Part shown: piece by piece, positions 1-7,975 of the stretch
Layout of the letters: each line of letters opens with the position of its first letter
Numbering within the stretch: the stretch's first letter is position 1
Assembly: GCF_026672255.1 (NCBI RefSeq)
Contig: NZ_JAPOHA010000007.1
Coordinates: 3,291-67,290, forward strand
Direction: 5' to 3'
DNA length: 64,000 nt
Source: Caproiciproducens galactitolivorans
Lineage (GTDB): Bacteria; Bacillota; Clostridia; Oscillospirales; Acutalibacteraceae
Notes under the pieces: generated by a model
Database searches by the model: none
Seen by the model: only the letters and a program-made list of their open reading frames with translations
Told to the model about the DNA's origin: nothing
Position numbers and translations under genes: made by a program

Positions 1-1
1 G

Positions 2-76
2 TCGAATGCCGATGCTATGCTCAAAAAGATCAAGGCAGCTGGTTTCTCTGACGCCTTTGTTAAGTACAGCGAATAA
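2..76 (+). CDS. C-terminal end of a probable SPOR-like phage lysin (partial)
   Basis: Only the last 24 codons and the TAA stop are in the window; the reading frame enters from the left edge. The visible tail (ending KAAGFSDAFVKYSE) resembles the last repeat of SPOR-like domains found at the C-terminus of prophage N-acetylmuramoyl amidases and other wall hydrolases, which bind peptidoglycan. It is followed by a strong terminator and then a recombinase module, an order usual for the right end of clostridial prophages. The family call rests on a very short segment, so it is tentative. Confidence 0.45.
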   Translation, partial: SNADAMLKKIKAAGFSDAFVKYSE

Positions 77-139
77 AGAATAGTCCGTTTCCCGCCACAA
101 ATTCATAAACCAAAGGTTAAGACGTTGATCTACAGTTAC

Positions 140-180
140 AGCCCGCCGAGGAATTTTTCTTCAGCGGGCTTCTTTTTTTT
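140..180 (+). terminator. Rho-independent terminator after the lysin fragment
   Basis: AGCCCGC (140-146) pairs with GCGGGCT (164-170), followed by a run of T. It closes the transcript of the upstream partial gene and separates it from the recombinase module. Confidence 0.85.
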
Positions 181-246
181 CGTCAAAGCGGCCTTTTCAT
201 GTCCAGCGAGTTTTGAGGAAGGCTCCTCAGAACGGAGGACAAGGTT

Positions 247-642
247 ATGACGACCGACCAGAAAAACCAGATTCATGAAATGCGGCAGCGCGGCTGTACC
301 TACGCGAGCATTGCGGAGATGCTGTCAATTTCGGAAAACACGATAAAGACTTACTGCCGCCGGACCCGGCTCAGTGAAGAAACCGTATCCACCGCGCCGG
401 TCTGTAGGCAGTGCGGCAAGCCCATCAAGGTAAAGGACAAGCACAGAGCACGGCAATTCTGTTCTGACAAGTGCCGCGCGGCGTGGTGGTATGCCAACCG
501 TGGCAGTAAGTCCCGAACAAAATACCACCTGACATGTGCGAACTGCGGTCAGTCCTTTGTGAGCATAGGGAACAAGGCGCGAAAATATTGCTCCCACCAG
601 TGCTATATCGCCGCACGGTTCGGAGGTGTCAGCCGTGAATGA
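247..642 (+). CDS. HTH plus zinc-finger accessory protein of the serine recombinase module
   Basis: 131 aa. Residues about 1-42 form a helix-turn-helix like those of resolvases and sigma region 4 (CTYASIAEMLSISENTIKTY). Two Cys4-type zinc motifs follow: CRQCG...FCSDKC and CANCG...YCSHQC. It is probably a DNA-binding accessory factor of the downstream recombinases, a role inferred from position only. The RBS is GGAGGAC just before the ATG. Its end overlaps the next gene, the first of three short, regular overlaps (8-16 bp) in a four-gene operon. Proteins of this type are sometimes labelled sigma-70-like; I see no other sigma regions. Confidence 0.7.
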   Translation: MTTDQKNQIHEMRQRGCTYASIAEMLSISENTIKTYCRRTRLSEETVSTAPVCRQCGKPIKVKDKHRARQFCSDKCRAAWWYANRGSKSRTKYHLTCANCGQSFVSIGNKARKYCSHQCYIAARFGGVSRE

Positions 643-859
643 TCGTATTCTTGGCTACAAATCCGCTATGGCACAGGCGCGTCGGATGCTGTCGGAGGGT
701 ATTATCACCGAGGCTGAGTACGTCATAATTGATACAATGATGGCTGAGAAATATGGCTTATCTTCGTGTAGTTTATTCCGGGATAACGACTTGCTATATA
801 GTAGTATCAGAGGTAATATGTCACACTACGAGGGGGTGAAAATATGCCTAAAACAATAA
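635..859 (+). CDS. Small SHOCT-like protein
   Basis: 74 aa from a GTG start at 635, chosen because GGAGGTG at 622-628 lies 6 bases upstream; an in-frame GTG at 626 overlaps that RBS. The middle (residues about 9-35, ARRMLSEGIITEAEYVIIDT) looks like a SHOCT domain, a short helical module often found beside mobile-element recombinases. The function is unknown. It overlaps both neighbours, which suggests translational coupling with the recombinases. No membrane segment or catalytic motif is visible. Confidence 0.65.
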   Translation: MNDRILGYKSAMAQARRMLSEGIITEAEYVIIDTMMAEKYGLSSCSLFRDNDLLYSSIRGNMSHYEGVKICLKQ

Positions 860-2148
860 AAAAGGTATACTATCCACCGAAGCTGGAGCGAAAAAAGCGC
901 GTCGCTGCCTATGCCCGCGTATCCAGCGGCAAAGACGCAATGCTGCACTCGCTCTCATCGCAGGTCACGTATTACAGTTCGCTGATACAGGAGCACGGCG
1001 ATTGGGAATATGCCGGTGTATATGCTGACGAGGCGATTACCGGCACCAAGGAATGCCGTGACGAGTTTCAAAGGCTGCTTACCGACTGCCGCGCAAGGTG
1101 CATTGATCTGATACTTACCAAGTCCATTTCCCGCTTTGCTCGAAACACGATTACTCTACTGGAAACCGTGCGAGAGCTGAAAATGCTGGAAGTGGACGTT
1201 TTTTTCGAAGAACAGAACATACACACGATGGGTGCCGAGGGGGAACTGATGATGACCATTCTGGCATCCTATGCGCAAGAAGAAAGTCTATCAGCAAGCG
1301 AAAATCAAAAATGGCGTATCAAGCGTAACTTCGAAGCTGGAAAGCCGTGGGATTGCACGATACTCGGATACCGGGCAAAGGACGGCGTTTTTGAGATAGT
1401 GCCCGAAGAAGCCGAAACGGTACGGTTGGTATTCAAATGGTATCTCCAAGGGCTCGGCAGACAGGCAATCGCCAACAGGCTCAATGAGTTGGGCGTTCCC
1501 ACGCGTTTTGAAAGAACATGGCACCAAGATACCATCAGCAAGATGCTGCGAAATGAAAAATACGCTGGAGACCTGCTTTTACAGAAGACCTTCCGCACCG
1601 ACCATCTAACAAAGCAAACACGGATTAACCGCGGAGAGCTTCCCATGTACCACGTTCAGGATGCCCACGAGCCTATCATCGACCGTGTGACCTTTAATGC
1701 AGTACAGCAGGAGCTTATCAGACGGGCGGACAGCGTTAAGATTAAACCCGGCACGACCACAGCCTTCACTGGCAAGATACGTTGCGGTCTCTGCGGAAAA
1801 AACTACCGCCGCAAGACCACGCCCACCTGTATTACTTGGGTCTGTTCCACTTATAACACTAAAGGCAAAAAACACTGTGCTTCTAAGCAGATACCAGAGA
1901 ACACGCTCAAAGCCGTTACCGCCGATGTGCTCGGCTGCAACTCCTTTAACGAGAACATATTTGCTGAGCGCATTGCCTTTATAACCGCACTGCCGAACAA
2001 CAATCTGGAGTTTATATTTACGGATGGGCATACGGAAAAAGCTACATGGCAAGACCGCTCACGTTCCGAGAGTTGGACAGCAGAAATGCGGCAGGCAGCA
2101 GCAGAGAAAATGAGGAAAAGGAGTAAAAAACCATGCCAAAATCAGTAA
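844..2148 (+). CDS. Large serine recombinase (first of pair)
   Basis: 434 aa. The N-terminal resolvase domain carries YARVS at residues 23-27, with Ser27 the expected nucleophile, and the SRFARNT helix typical of large serine recombinases. A recombinase domain follows at about 175-275, then a zinc ribbon (CGLCG...C...C, about 312-345). It lacks the long C-terminal coiled coil seen in the next gene. RBS GAGGGGGTG precedes the ATG. It probably excises or integrates the element to its left, together with its neighbour. Confidence 0.92.
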   Translation: MPKTIKKVYYPPKLERKKRVAAYARVSSGKDAMLHSLSSQVTYYSSLIQEHGDWEYAGVYADEAITGTKECRDEFQRLLTDCRARCIDLILTKSISRFARNTITLLETVRELKMLEVDVFFEEQNIHTMGAEGELMMTILASYAQEESLSASENQKWRIKRNFEAGKPWDCTILGYRAKDGVFEIVPEEAETVRLVFKWYLQGLGRQAIANRLNELGVPTRFERTWHQDTISKMLRNEKYAGDLLLQKTFRTDHLTKQTRINRGELPMYHVQDAHEPIIDRVTFNAVQQELIRRADSVKIKPGTTTAFTGKIRCGLCGKNYRRKTTPTCITWVCSTYNTKGKKHCASKQIPENTLKAVTADVLGCNSFNENIFAERIAFITALPNNNLEFIFTDGHTEKATWQDRSRSESWTAEMRQAAAEKMRKRSKKPCQNQ

Positions 2149-3716
2149 CAACAATACCTGCCACCAAAAATCGCTTCACGGCTCTGCCGACGACTTTGGT
2201 GGCGAAGCGCAAGGTGGCTGGCTATGCCCGCGTGTCCACAGACAGCGAGGAACAGCAAACCAGCTACGAGGCACAGGTGGATTACTACACGCATTACATT
2301 CAATCCCGTGAGGATTGGGAGTTCGTCGGGGTCTATACGGATGAAGGTATCTCGGCGACAAACACCAAGCACCGTGATGGCTTCAAGCAGATGGTCAAGG
2401 ACGCTCTCGCCGGTAAGATTGACCTTATCGTCACGAAATCGGTCAGCCGATTCGCCCGCAATACCGTGGACAGCCTCACTACCGTCCGGAAGCTGAAGGA
2501 GCATGGCACGGAAATCTATTTTGAAAAGGAGAACATTTTCACCTTCGACAGCAAGGGCGAGCTACTCATCACGATAATGAGTTCGTTAGCTCAGGAGGAA
2601 AGTCGGAGCATTTCGGAAAATGTAACTTGGGGGCAGCGAAAGCGCTTTGCAGACGGCAAGGTCAGTATGCCGTATAAACAGTTTCTCGGCTACGAAAAAG
2701 GAGAGAACGGTATACCTGTGATAAACGAAGAAGAAGCCGCAATTGTTCGGCTCATCTATAGGCTATTTCTTGAGGGCAAAACGCCCGCTGGCATCTGCCG
2801 ATACTTAGAGCAACAGGGCATTCCGACACCGTCCGGCAAGCAGAAATGGAGCCAAACCACAGTAAATAGCATTCTCTCAAACGAAAAGTACAAAGGCGAT
2901 GCACTCCTGCAGAAGAAATTCACGACTGACTTCCTCACCAAAAAGATGAAGGTCAACGAGGGCGAGGTTCCACAGTATTATGTGGAACACAGCCATGACG
3001 CTATTATTGAGCCATTTGAATGGGACATGGTGCAGACAGAGATTGCGCGGCGCAGGTCACTCGGTAGAGCGTACAGCGGCAACAGCGTGTTCTCATCGAA
3101 GCTGGTATGCGGTGATTGCGGAGGATTCTTCGGTCAAAAAGTGTGGCACTCCAACGACCCATACCGCAAGATGGTATGGCGGTGCAATAGCAAGTTCAAG
3201 GGCGAGATGAAATGCGCAACGCCGCATCTGGACACGGAAACCATCCAGCGGAAGTTCCTGATTGCCTACAATCGCCTGATGGGAGACCGAGAAAACGTTA
3301 TTTCGGACTGTGCTTCCATGCGGCGGGTGCTTTCCGACACTACAGCGCTGGACGTAGAACTGGAAAGCCTAAACGAGGAAATTACGGTTGTGGCGGAGCT
3401 GGTCAAAGCCTGTGTCAGGGAAAACGCCTCTACGGTACAATCGCAGAAAGAATACGCTAAGAAGTACAACGGGCTCCTTAGCCGCTACGAGAAAGCGACA
3501 GCACGTTTTGCTGAGGTGACCGCCGAGAAAAATCGAAAGTATGACCAAGACCGAGAGCTCCGGTTGTTCATCGAGGCACTAAAGAAACAGCCACTCGTCC
3601 TCGATGAATGGGACGAAAGGCTGTGGATTGCACTGCTCAATAAGGCTACGGTTTTCCACGACGGCAGGATGGTATTCGAGTTCAAAAACGGAACAGAGAT
3701 TGAGGTTGGGTTGTAA
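2133..3716 (+). CDS. Large serine recombinase (second of pair)
   Basis: 527 aa. YARVS at residues 31-35 gives catalytic Ser35, and SRFARNT follows. The recombinase domain lies at about 180-290 and the zinc ribbon (CGDCG...C...C) at about 327-360. A long charged coiled-coil segment at about 390-480 may control synapsis, as in phage integrases of this family. It starts 16 bp inside the preceding recombinase gene, so the two are co-translated. Two non-identical large serine recombinases side by side recall CcrA/CcrB-type pairs. It is the last gene before the tRNA-Pro region, consistent with lying at the element's right end. Confidence 0.92.
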   Translation: MPKSVTTIPATKNRFTALPTTLVAKRKVAGYARVSTDSEEQQTSYEAQVDYYTHYIQSREDWEFVGVYTDEGISATNTKHRDGFKQMVKDALAGKIDLIVTKSVSRFARNTVDSLTTVRKLKEHGTEIYFEKENIFTFDSKGELLITIMSSLAQEESRSISENVTWGQRKRFADGKVSMPYKQFLGYEKGENGIPVINEEEAAIVRLIYRLFLEGKTPAGICRYLEQQGIPTPSGKQKWSQTTVNSILSNEKYKGDALLQKKFTTDFLTKKMKVNEGEVPQYYVEHSHDAIIEPFEWDMVQTEIARRRSLGRAYSGNSVFSSKLVCGDCGGFFGQKVWHSNDPYRKMVWRCNSKFKGEMKCATPHLDTETIQRKFLIAYNRLMGDRENVISDCASMRRVLSDTTALDVELESLNEEITVVAELVKACVRENASTVQSQKEYAKKYNGLLSRYEKATARFAEVTAEKNRKYDQDRELRLFIEALKKQPLVLDEWDERLWIALLNKATVFHDGRMVFEFKNGTEIEVGL

Positions 3717-3761
3717 GGCTCAGCCTCTTTTTATCGGGATAACTAAGCGTAAGCGCGGGCA

Positions 3762-3820
3762 TGAAACTATTTTTGAGCGGAAATGAAACCCCACGAAAAA
3801 AGTGAAACTATTTCGAGCAA
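3762..3820. repeat. Imperfect direct repeat beside the recombinase genes
   Basis: TGAAACTATTTTTGAGCGGAA (3762-3782, shown in part) recurs as TGAAACTATTTCGAGCAA (3803-3820). It lies between the last recombinase gene and the terminator of tRNA-Pro, where the right attachment site of the left-hand element would be expected. That role is inference; the 3717-3911 interval contains no gene I can support. Confidence 0.35.
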
Positions 3821-3911
3821 TCGAAAGCATCGGTGCGGGTGATGGCTTTGATTCGGTCGAAAACGCAGTTTTTCAAAGGTAGACTGTCTGCGTTTAGAAC
3901 CCCACAAAACA

Positions 3912-3943
3912 CAAAAAAGCCCGTAAGCACAGGCTTTTCGGGC
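3912..3943 (-). terminator. Terminator of tRNA-Pro
   Basis: On the minus strand GCCCG...CGGGC (pairing 3939-3943 with 3919-3923, with an inner AAGC/GCTT) is followed by TTTTTTG. It lies downstream of the minus-strand tRNA gene. Confidence 0.75.
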
Positions 3944-3949
3944 ATAAAA

Positions 3950-3996
3950 TAAGAACGCTAATATTGATACGGTAAGTATCAATATTAGCGTTCTTA
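3950..3996 (-). repeat. Perfect 21-bp inverted repeat just 3' of tRNA-Pro
   Basis: The arms 3950-3970 and 3976-3996 are perfectly complementary around the 5-base spacer GGTAA. In the tRNA transcript the hairpin starts two bases after CCA. It could act with the second hairpin downstream as a tandem terminator or shape 3' processing. The T-tract after it is weak (TTATTTTA). Confidence 0.8.
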
Positions 3997-3998
3997 TA

Positions 3999-4074
3999 TG
4001 GTCCGAGTGGCGAGACTTGAACTCACGGCCTCTTGACCCCCAGTCAAGCGCGCTACCAACTGCGCCACACCCGG
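3999..4074 (-). tRNA. tRNA-Pro (anticodon GGG)
   Basis: The reverse complement folds as a cloverleaf. The acceptor strand CCGGGTG pairs with CACTCGG (one G-U), the D arm is normal, the anticodon stem CTTGA/TCAAG holds loop CTGGGGG with anticodon GGG, and the T arm contains GTTCAAGTC. The CCA is encoded at 3999-4001. A sigma-A promoter lies upstream at 4093-4121. Its 5' half is duplicated at 18692-18730, marking it as an integration site. Confidence 0.95.
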
Positions 4075-4075
4075 A
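4037..4075 (-). other. attL: left attachment copy inside tRNA-Pro
   Basis: These 39 bases are identical to 18692-18730. They run from one base before the tRNA 5' end through the anticodon loop. The sequences diverge abruptly at the anticodon on one side and just before the acceptor end on the other. The intact tRNA is kept at this junction. Confidence 0.85.
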
Positions 4076-4092
4076 CAACAACAACAGAAGTT

Positions 4093-4121
4093 ATTCTATC
4101 ATATGCGAACTGAAAATGCAA
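4093..4121 (-). promoter_or_regulatory. Element-borne promoter of tRNA-Pro
   Basis: Minus strand: -35 TTGCAT (4116-4121), 17-bp spacer, -10 TAGAAT (4093-4098), ending 18 bp before the tRNA 5' end. By attL/attR logic it lies inside the integrated element. It has the same geometry and the same -35 region (TTGCATTTTC) as the displaced promoter at 18747-18775. Confidence 0.75.
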
Positions 4122-4202
4122 GATATTTTTTTAGAAATCCAGTATCCATGCGATAAAATAAAATCCTCAATATTCAAATTCTTTGATATTTTACGGTATC
4201 TA

Positions 4203-4244
4203 GTCAAGTCTACAAAATCAAACTTGCCATTTTGTATGCTTGAC
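4203..4244. repeat. Left arm-type inverted repeat (candidate integrase or Xis site)
   Basis: GTCAAGTCTACAAAAT (4203-4218) and ATTTTGTATGCTTGAC (4229-4244) are complementary except at two bases. A further GTCAAG half-site is at 4279-4284. The same motif pair occurs near the other end at 18561-18601. The left pair starts about 128 bp from the attL core. The rest of the 4075-4293 interval holds only the tRNA promoter. Confidence 0.65.
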
Positions 4245-4293
4245 CCATATTTTATTTTGAGTATATCACAATAACCTAGTCAAGTCAACAATA

Positions 4294-5583
4294 TCACTCT
4301 GCATCTGTTGTCGGCTGAACGGTATTTCGTTCCCCTTGTTCATCTGCAATCCTCTGTAATTCAAGGGCAGTATCAGTAGTATAAGGCGATTTATCAATCA
4401 CTGTCTGTTTACTGATAGCACCCATATCATATTGGGTTTTCAATTCATTCATCATGCTTTGTGTATCCACTGGACGATTGACACTGAAAGTAATATCCAA
4501 ACTATCATACATATCATCAGAGAATGTTACACCCTGAATTTTAAGCAATTTACGGATATATTCAAACCTTTTGTATATACCCTCTTTAAGCACCTGAATC
4601 ATTTGTTTTGCCTTGTTATCTGTCTGGCTGAAAAGCAACTTCAAACTGATTTCAGACACATTTGCAATATTACCTTGTCCGATCACACTGGCTGGTACAC
4701 TGGCAACGGCATATAACTGTTGTGTAAGGCTATCCAATAGCAATTTAATATTCTGATAATCCATTTGAGCAGTTACATACTTAAAATCACCGCCATCTTC
4801 AAGATTCAATGTGGCACCGCAAATATCTTTAGGAATACTGTCTGTGATTCTCTGTCCCATAGATACCCCTAAAGGATTCATAGACAAGGTATTAATTGCA
4901 TCATCTAATTTACTTAACAAAGTTTCAATCTGATTCATAATTGGCATAAGGTCATTTAAAGGACTATCACCAAAGAAATTGTATTCGGACTTGTCCAAAC
5001 TAGCATAGCAAATTGGTAAGCCGCTCAAATTTGCATATTCATCAACAAGTGTATTGTCCTGATACACCTGAACCATAGCCGGAGTATATACGACATAGTT
5101 TTTATGTCCATTCTCCATATCTTCCCAATGCTCAATAAACGCTACATAATTTTCATGTTCATCATATACAGGGTATGAATCTTCATTTGCTATGACCTTG
5201 CTTTTTATCACCCCATTATCGGAATATACATATTCAAAGGCATTGCCATAGGTATATAAATCCTCTGCAATTTCATAATCGGTCTTTGTGTACATACCTT
5301 TCTTGTAAATGCTATTGTATTTCTTTACAATTTCCTGCTCTCCTGTAATGCTTATAGGATTACCAACAACATAGGAAGTATGGAAATTTATAATAGATTT
5401 CAATGTATTCAGAACGATTTTAGCGGTTGTATATGTTTCTTCCTTAAACTTAAAATCTTTACGTTGCAATACCTTATGTAAGCGTAATAGATACTGTTTT
5501 ATATCAACAACATTGGAAATGCGTTTCATATGCTCAGTTTTATTTATTTCATCTTGAAACCAAAATTCACTTTTTATATCCAT
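4294..5583 (-). CDS. Phage portal protein, SPP1 gp6-like
   Basis: 429 aa. This is the dodecameric portal through which DNA enters the capsid and which forms the packaging vertex. The N-terminal region (DIKQYLLRLHKVLQ) and the central SYPVYDEHENYVAFIEHW, GLPICYASLDKSEYNFFGDSPL and VSEISLKLLFSQTDNKAKQM segments are characteristic of the SPP1 gp6 portal family. Its length is normal. RBS AAAGGGTG precedes the ATG. It lies 15 bp after the large terminase gene in the same operon and is the last gene before attL. No frameshift is seen, so it should be functional. Confidence 0.9.
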   Translation of the reverse strand: MDIKSEFWFQDEINKTEHMKRISNVVDIKQYLLRLHKVLQRKDFKFKEETYTTAKIVLNTLKSIINFHTSYVVGNPISITGEQEIVKKYNSIYKKGMYTKTDYEIAEDLYTYGNAFEYVYSDNGVIKSKVIANEDSYPVYDEHENYVAFIEHWEDMENGHKNYVVYTPAMVQVYQDNTLVDEYANLSGLPICYASLDKSEYNFFGDSPLNDLMPIMNQIETLLSKLDDAINTLSMNPLGVSMGQRITDSIPKDICGATLNLEDGGDFKYVTAQMDYQNIKLLLDSLTQQLYAVASVPASVIGQGNIANVSEISLKLLFSQTDNKAKQMIQVLKEGIYKRFEYIRKLLKIQGVTFSDDMYDSLDITFSVNRPVDTQSMMNELKTQYDMGAISKQTVIDKSPYTTDTALELQRIADEQGERNTVQPTTDAE

Positions 5584-5598
5584 TATATCACCCTTTCT

Positions 5599-7137
5599 TT
5601 ATATGTAATTGACACCTGATTTTAGCGCAACGATAGCCATTGCGAACGACATTACTAAATCGTCATGAAAGCCTATTGTGGCTTCCATTTTTCCATCTTT
5701 GAACTGGAACATTTTCATTTCTGATAATAAATCCTTACTGTTAATAACAATCTGATTTGTTTCAAACAGTTCTACAAAGTCATTAATCATAAGAGGTTTA
5801 GTTTTTGGATTCGTTACGAAACCTACTTTTTTCATAGGGATACCCCTTGCATCATAATCCTTGTATTTGTACATGTTGGAATATCTGTAGTCATTTTTGA
5901 GTTTATCCACAACTGTATGTCCGGCACTCGCTTTTTCAACACAAAGTAATGCCTTATTGTAATAGATACCTATATCATTTACTATTTCCGCATACTGGAA
6001 CGGTTTTATTTTATTACTCTTAAACTCTGCCACCTGTATTCCATCCTGTGATAATACATGAAAAGCAGAATAATCTTGTCCCATACCCTCACCAGTATCG
6101 ACACCAATATAATACTTTTCCCCTTTTTTGGGGAGAACCCATAATGTCAATTCATGCCCTAACCACGGAACTAAGCTAACTGGCAATCCAATAGGCTTGT
6201 TTTTTATTGGTTTGACTTCATCAATATACTGCAATCTATCATGAATTAATTTAGGGGAGAAGATATTGCTGCCTGTACTGATAAATGCTTCAAGGGGGTT
6301 AGCAGGAAATTCTTGTGCAAATGATTCTTCACTACTGTTAGCGACCTTTAATCTTCTCCATACTAATTGTTCTAAAGTAGCATTTTGCGACCTTAACGCT
6401 TTTTCAATATCTGTTAATTCTTCATCTTTTGGTAATGAACCATGTATGGCAATATATTTATCACAAAATTCTTTGTATTCATCAGCAAACATTACCTTGT
6501 CATTTATCCAACTGAAGAAAAACGGCTTGTACATATTTTCTTTGCGTTCTGCCTTATTCCATAATTCTGAAAAATAATTTAAACCATTAGCAGTTGATTC
6601 AAGAATGATTTTCCCATTCGGTGTTAATGCCTGTTCAATAGCAAGTAATTGTTTGTCTATGTTATCTTTACAAAACGCTACTTCACTAACATGACAAAAC
6701 CTAAGTGTTAAACCTCTGGCACAATCCTTGCTCCCACAAGTGGCACAAATAATTCTTGAACCATTTACAAATTTCAATTCCTTTTTGTTATTGGCTATCA
6801 ATTCAACTCTTAATGCATTTGGTAAATCATTATATAACTGCTTTAATTTCTCAAATATTGCAGTAGCGGAATCAATAGAATAGGACACCAATAAGCAAGT
6901 AATATTACTGTTTGTCATAGCAAGATATATGGAATAAGCGCATGAAAGCGTTGTAATTCCTAACTGACGGCTTTTAAGTACAATATTATATTTATCCATG
7001 CCCTGTAAAAGTTCTTTCTGCTGTGGATTCAATTTGAACGGTACTAATTTACCGTTTTTATCAACCACATTCATGAACTTTTCCATATATAGAACCGGAT
7101 TATTTACTATCTTTTTTAGCTTATCTTGTACTGTCAT
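5599..7137 (-). CDS. Terminase large subunit
   Basis: 512 aa. This is the ATP-driven DNA-packaging motor and headful nuclease. The N-terminal ATPase has a deviant Walker A, VLKSRQLGITT (about 54-64), with the lysine placed early as in many phage terminases. The Walker B-like region is LRFCHVSEVAF. The C-terminal RNase H-like nuclease shows GVDTGEGMGQDYSAF, LCVEKASAGH and GFHDDLVMSFAMA with its acidic residues present. RBS AAGGGGGGT lies before the ATG. Length and motifs indicate an intact protein. Confidence 0.92.
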   Translation of the reverse strand: MTVQDKLKKIVNNPVLYMEKFMNVVDKNGKLVPFKLNPQQKELLQGMDKYNIVLKSRQLGITTLSCAYSIYLAMTNSNITCLLVSYSIDSATAIFEKLKQLYNDLPNALRVELIANNKKELKFVNGSRIICATCGSKDCARGLTLRFCHVSEVAFCKDNIDKQLLAIEQALTPNGKIILESTANGLNYFSELWNKAERKENMYKPFFFSWINDKVMFADEYKEFCDKYIAIHGSLPKDEELTDIEKALRSQNATLEQLVWRRLKVANSSEESFAQEFPANPLEAFISTGSNIFSPKLIHDRLQYIDEVKPIKNKPIGLPVSLVPWLGHELTLWVLPKKGEKYYIGVDTGEGMGQDYSAFHVLSQDGIQVAEFKSNKIKPFQYAEIVNDIGIYYNKALLCVEKASAGHTVVDKLKNDYRYSNMYKYKDYDARGIPMKKVGFVTNPKTKPLMINDFVELFETNQIVINSKDLLSEMKMFQFKDGKMEATIGFHDDLVMSFAMAIVALKSGVNYI

Positions 7138-7253
7138 GTTACCCCCCTTTCTACGTTAATAAATAAGGGGATATAAGGCACTTTTATTTCAGTAAGCAAA
7201 TTACACTACCTACCTATAAAAGCCGCCCTATAACCCCTAGAAACGCTTATACA

Positions 7254-7718
7254 CTATTCTAATTCATCATCTTTAATGCCGTTCAATATTCCTAACAATT
7301 CACTGTCCTTTTCCTCTGCGAAGAACTTATCTGAAAAATCAGTAAATGCCTTGAAAGCATTTGTATCATCTTTTGCCTTATCATAATATGTATTGTACAA
7401 TTCAATTAATTTGGCTTGATGTTCTCTTTTCAGCAGCCATTTAACCGCCGTCTGTACATTCTCTTCCATCAGCCAATTATTACAACTAACTTCTGTCATA
7501 CCTGCTGTAAAAGATTTATAAGTATTTTTTAAATCATCAAATGTTTTAATATCTGAATTGGGTAAAAGTTGTGGAGCATATTTCCACATGATAAAATATA
7601 CTTTGGGATAAGTCTTTACAAGTGAAAATAATTTTTGTTGAATACTAACCTCCTGTGATACACTTTTGCCTTGTGCATATCCGTCTAAATGATCTGACTT
7701 TTTTCTTCCTCCTGCCAT
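7254..7718 (-). CDS. Probable terminase small subunit
   Basis: 154 aa, mostly helical. It starts MAGGRKKSD and contains VQTAVKWLLKREHQAKLIEL followed by YNTYYDKAKDD and FTDFSDKFFAEE, a pattern seen in small terminase-like proteins of Firmicutes phages. Its place directly upstream of the large subunit supports the call. It would bind the packaging site and load the motor. Its ATG shares a base with the stop of the preceding 54-aa gene (TAATG), so it is translationally coupled. The name rests partly on context. Confidence 0.55.
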   Translation of the reverse strand: MAGGRKKSDHLDGYAQGKSVSQEVSIQQKLFSLVKTYPKVYFIMWKYAPQLLPNSDIKTFDDLKNTYKSFTAGMTEVSCNNWLMEENVQTAVKWLLKREHQAKLIELYNTYYDKAKDDTNAFKAFTDFSDKFFAEEKDSELLGILNGIKDDELE

Positions 7719-7882
7719 TACTTACCACCTAACTTTTCAATAATCATATCTAACTTTTCATTCAGTAGATTAATTTTTCTATTGTTTTCACAAACTTTAT
7801 CCCATAGCATATTATCTTTAATTTCTTGCATAGTGGAAATTACATCCTCTAATGTCTTAATTTCTTTTTCTGTATTTTTCAT
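7718..7882 (-). CDS. 54-aa coiled-coil peptide
   Basis: Starts at ATG 7880-7882 behind the RBS GAAAGGAAG and ends in TAATG shared with the next gene. The sequence is charged and heptad-like (TLEDVISTMQEIKDNM... KINLLNEKLDMIIEKL), consistent with a short coiled coil. I do not recognise a family. Coupling to the probable small terminase gene suggests a role in packaging, perhaps specificity switching, but this is inference. Confidence 0.6.
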   Translation of the reverse strand: MKNTEKEIKTLEDVISTMQEIKDNMLWDKVCENNRKINLLNEKLDMIIEKLGGK

Positions 7883-7975
7883 AGTAAATACTTCCTTTCA
7901 AAATTTGATCTTCATTCTGTACAACATAAAAGGGCATTACATTTCTGTGACACCCTTTAACGCAGTTTCAATTCT

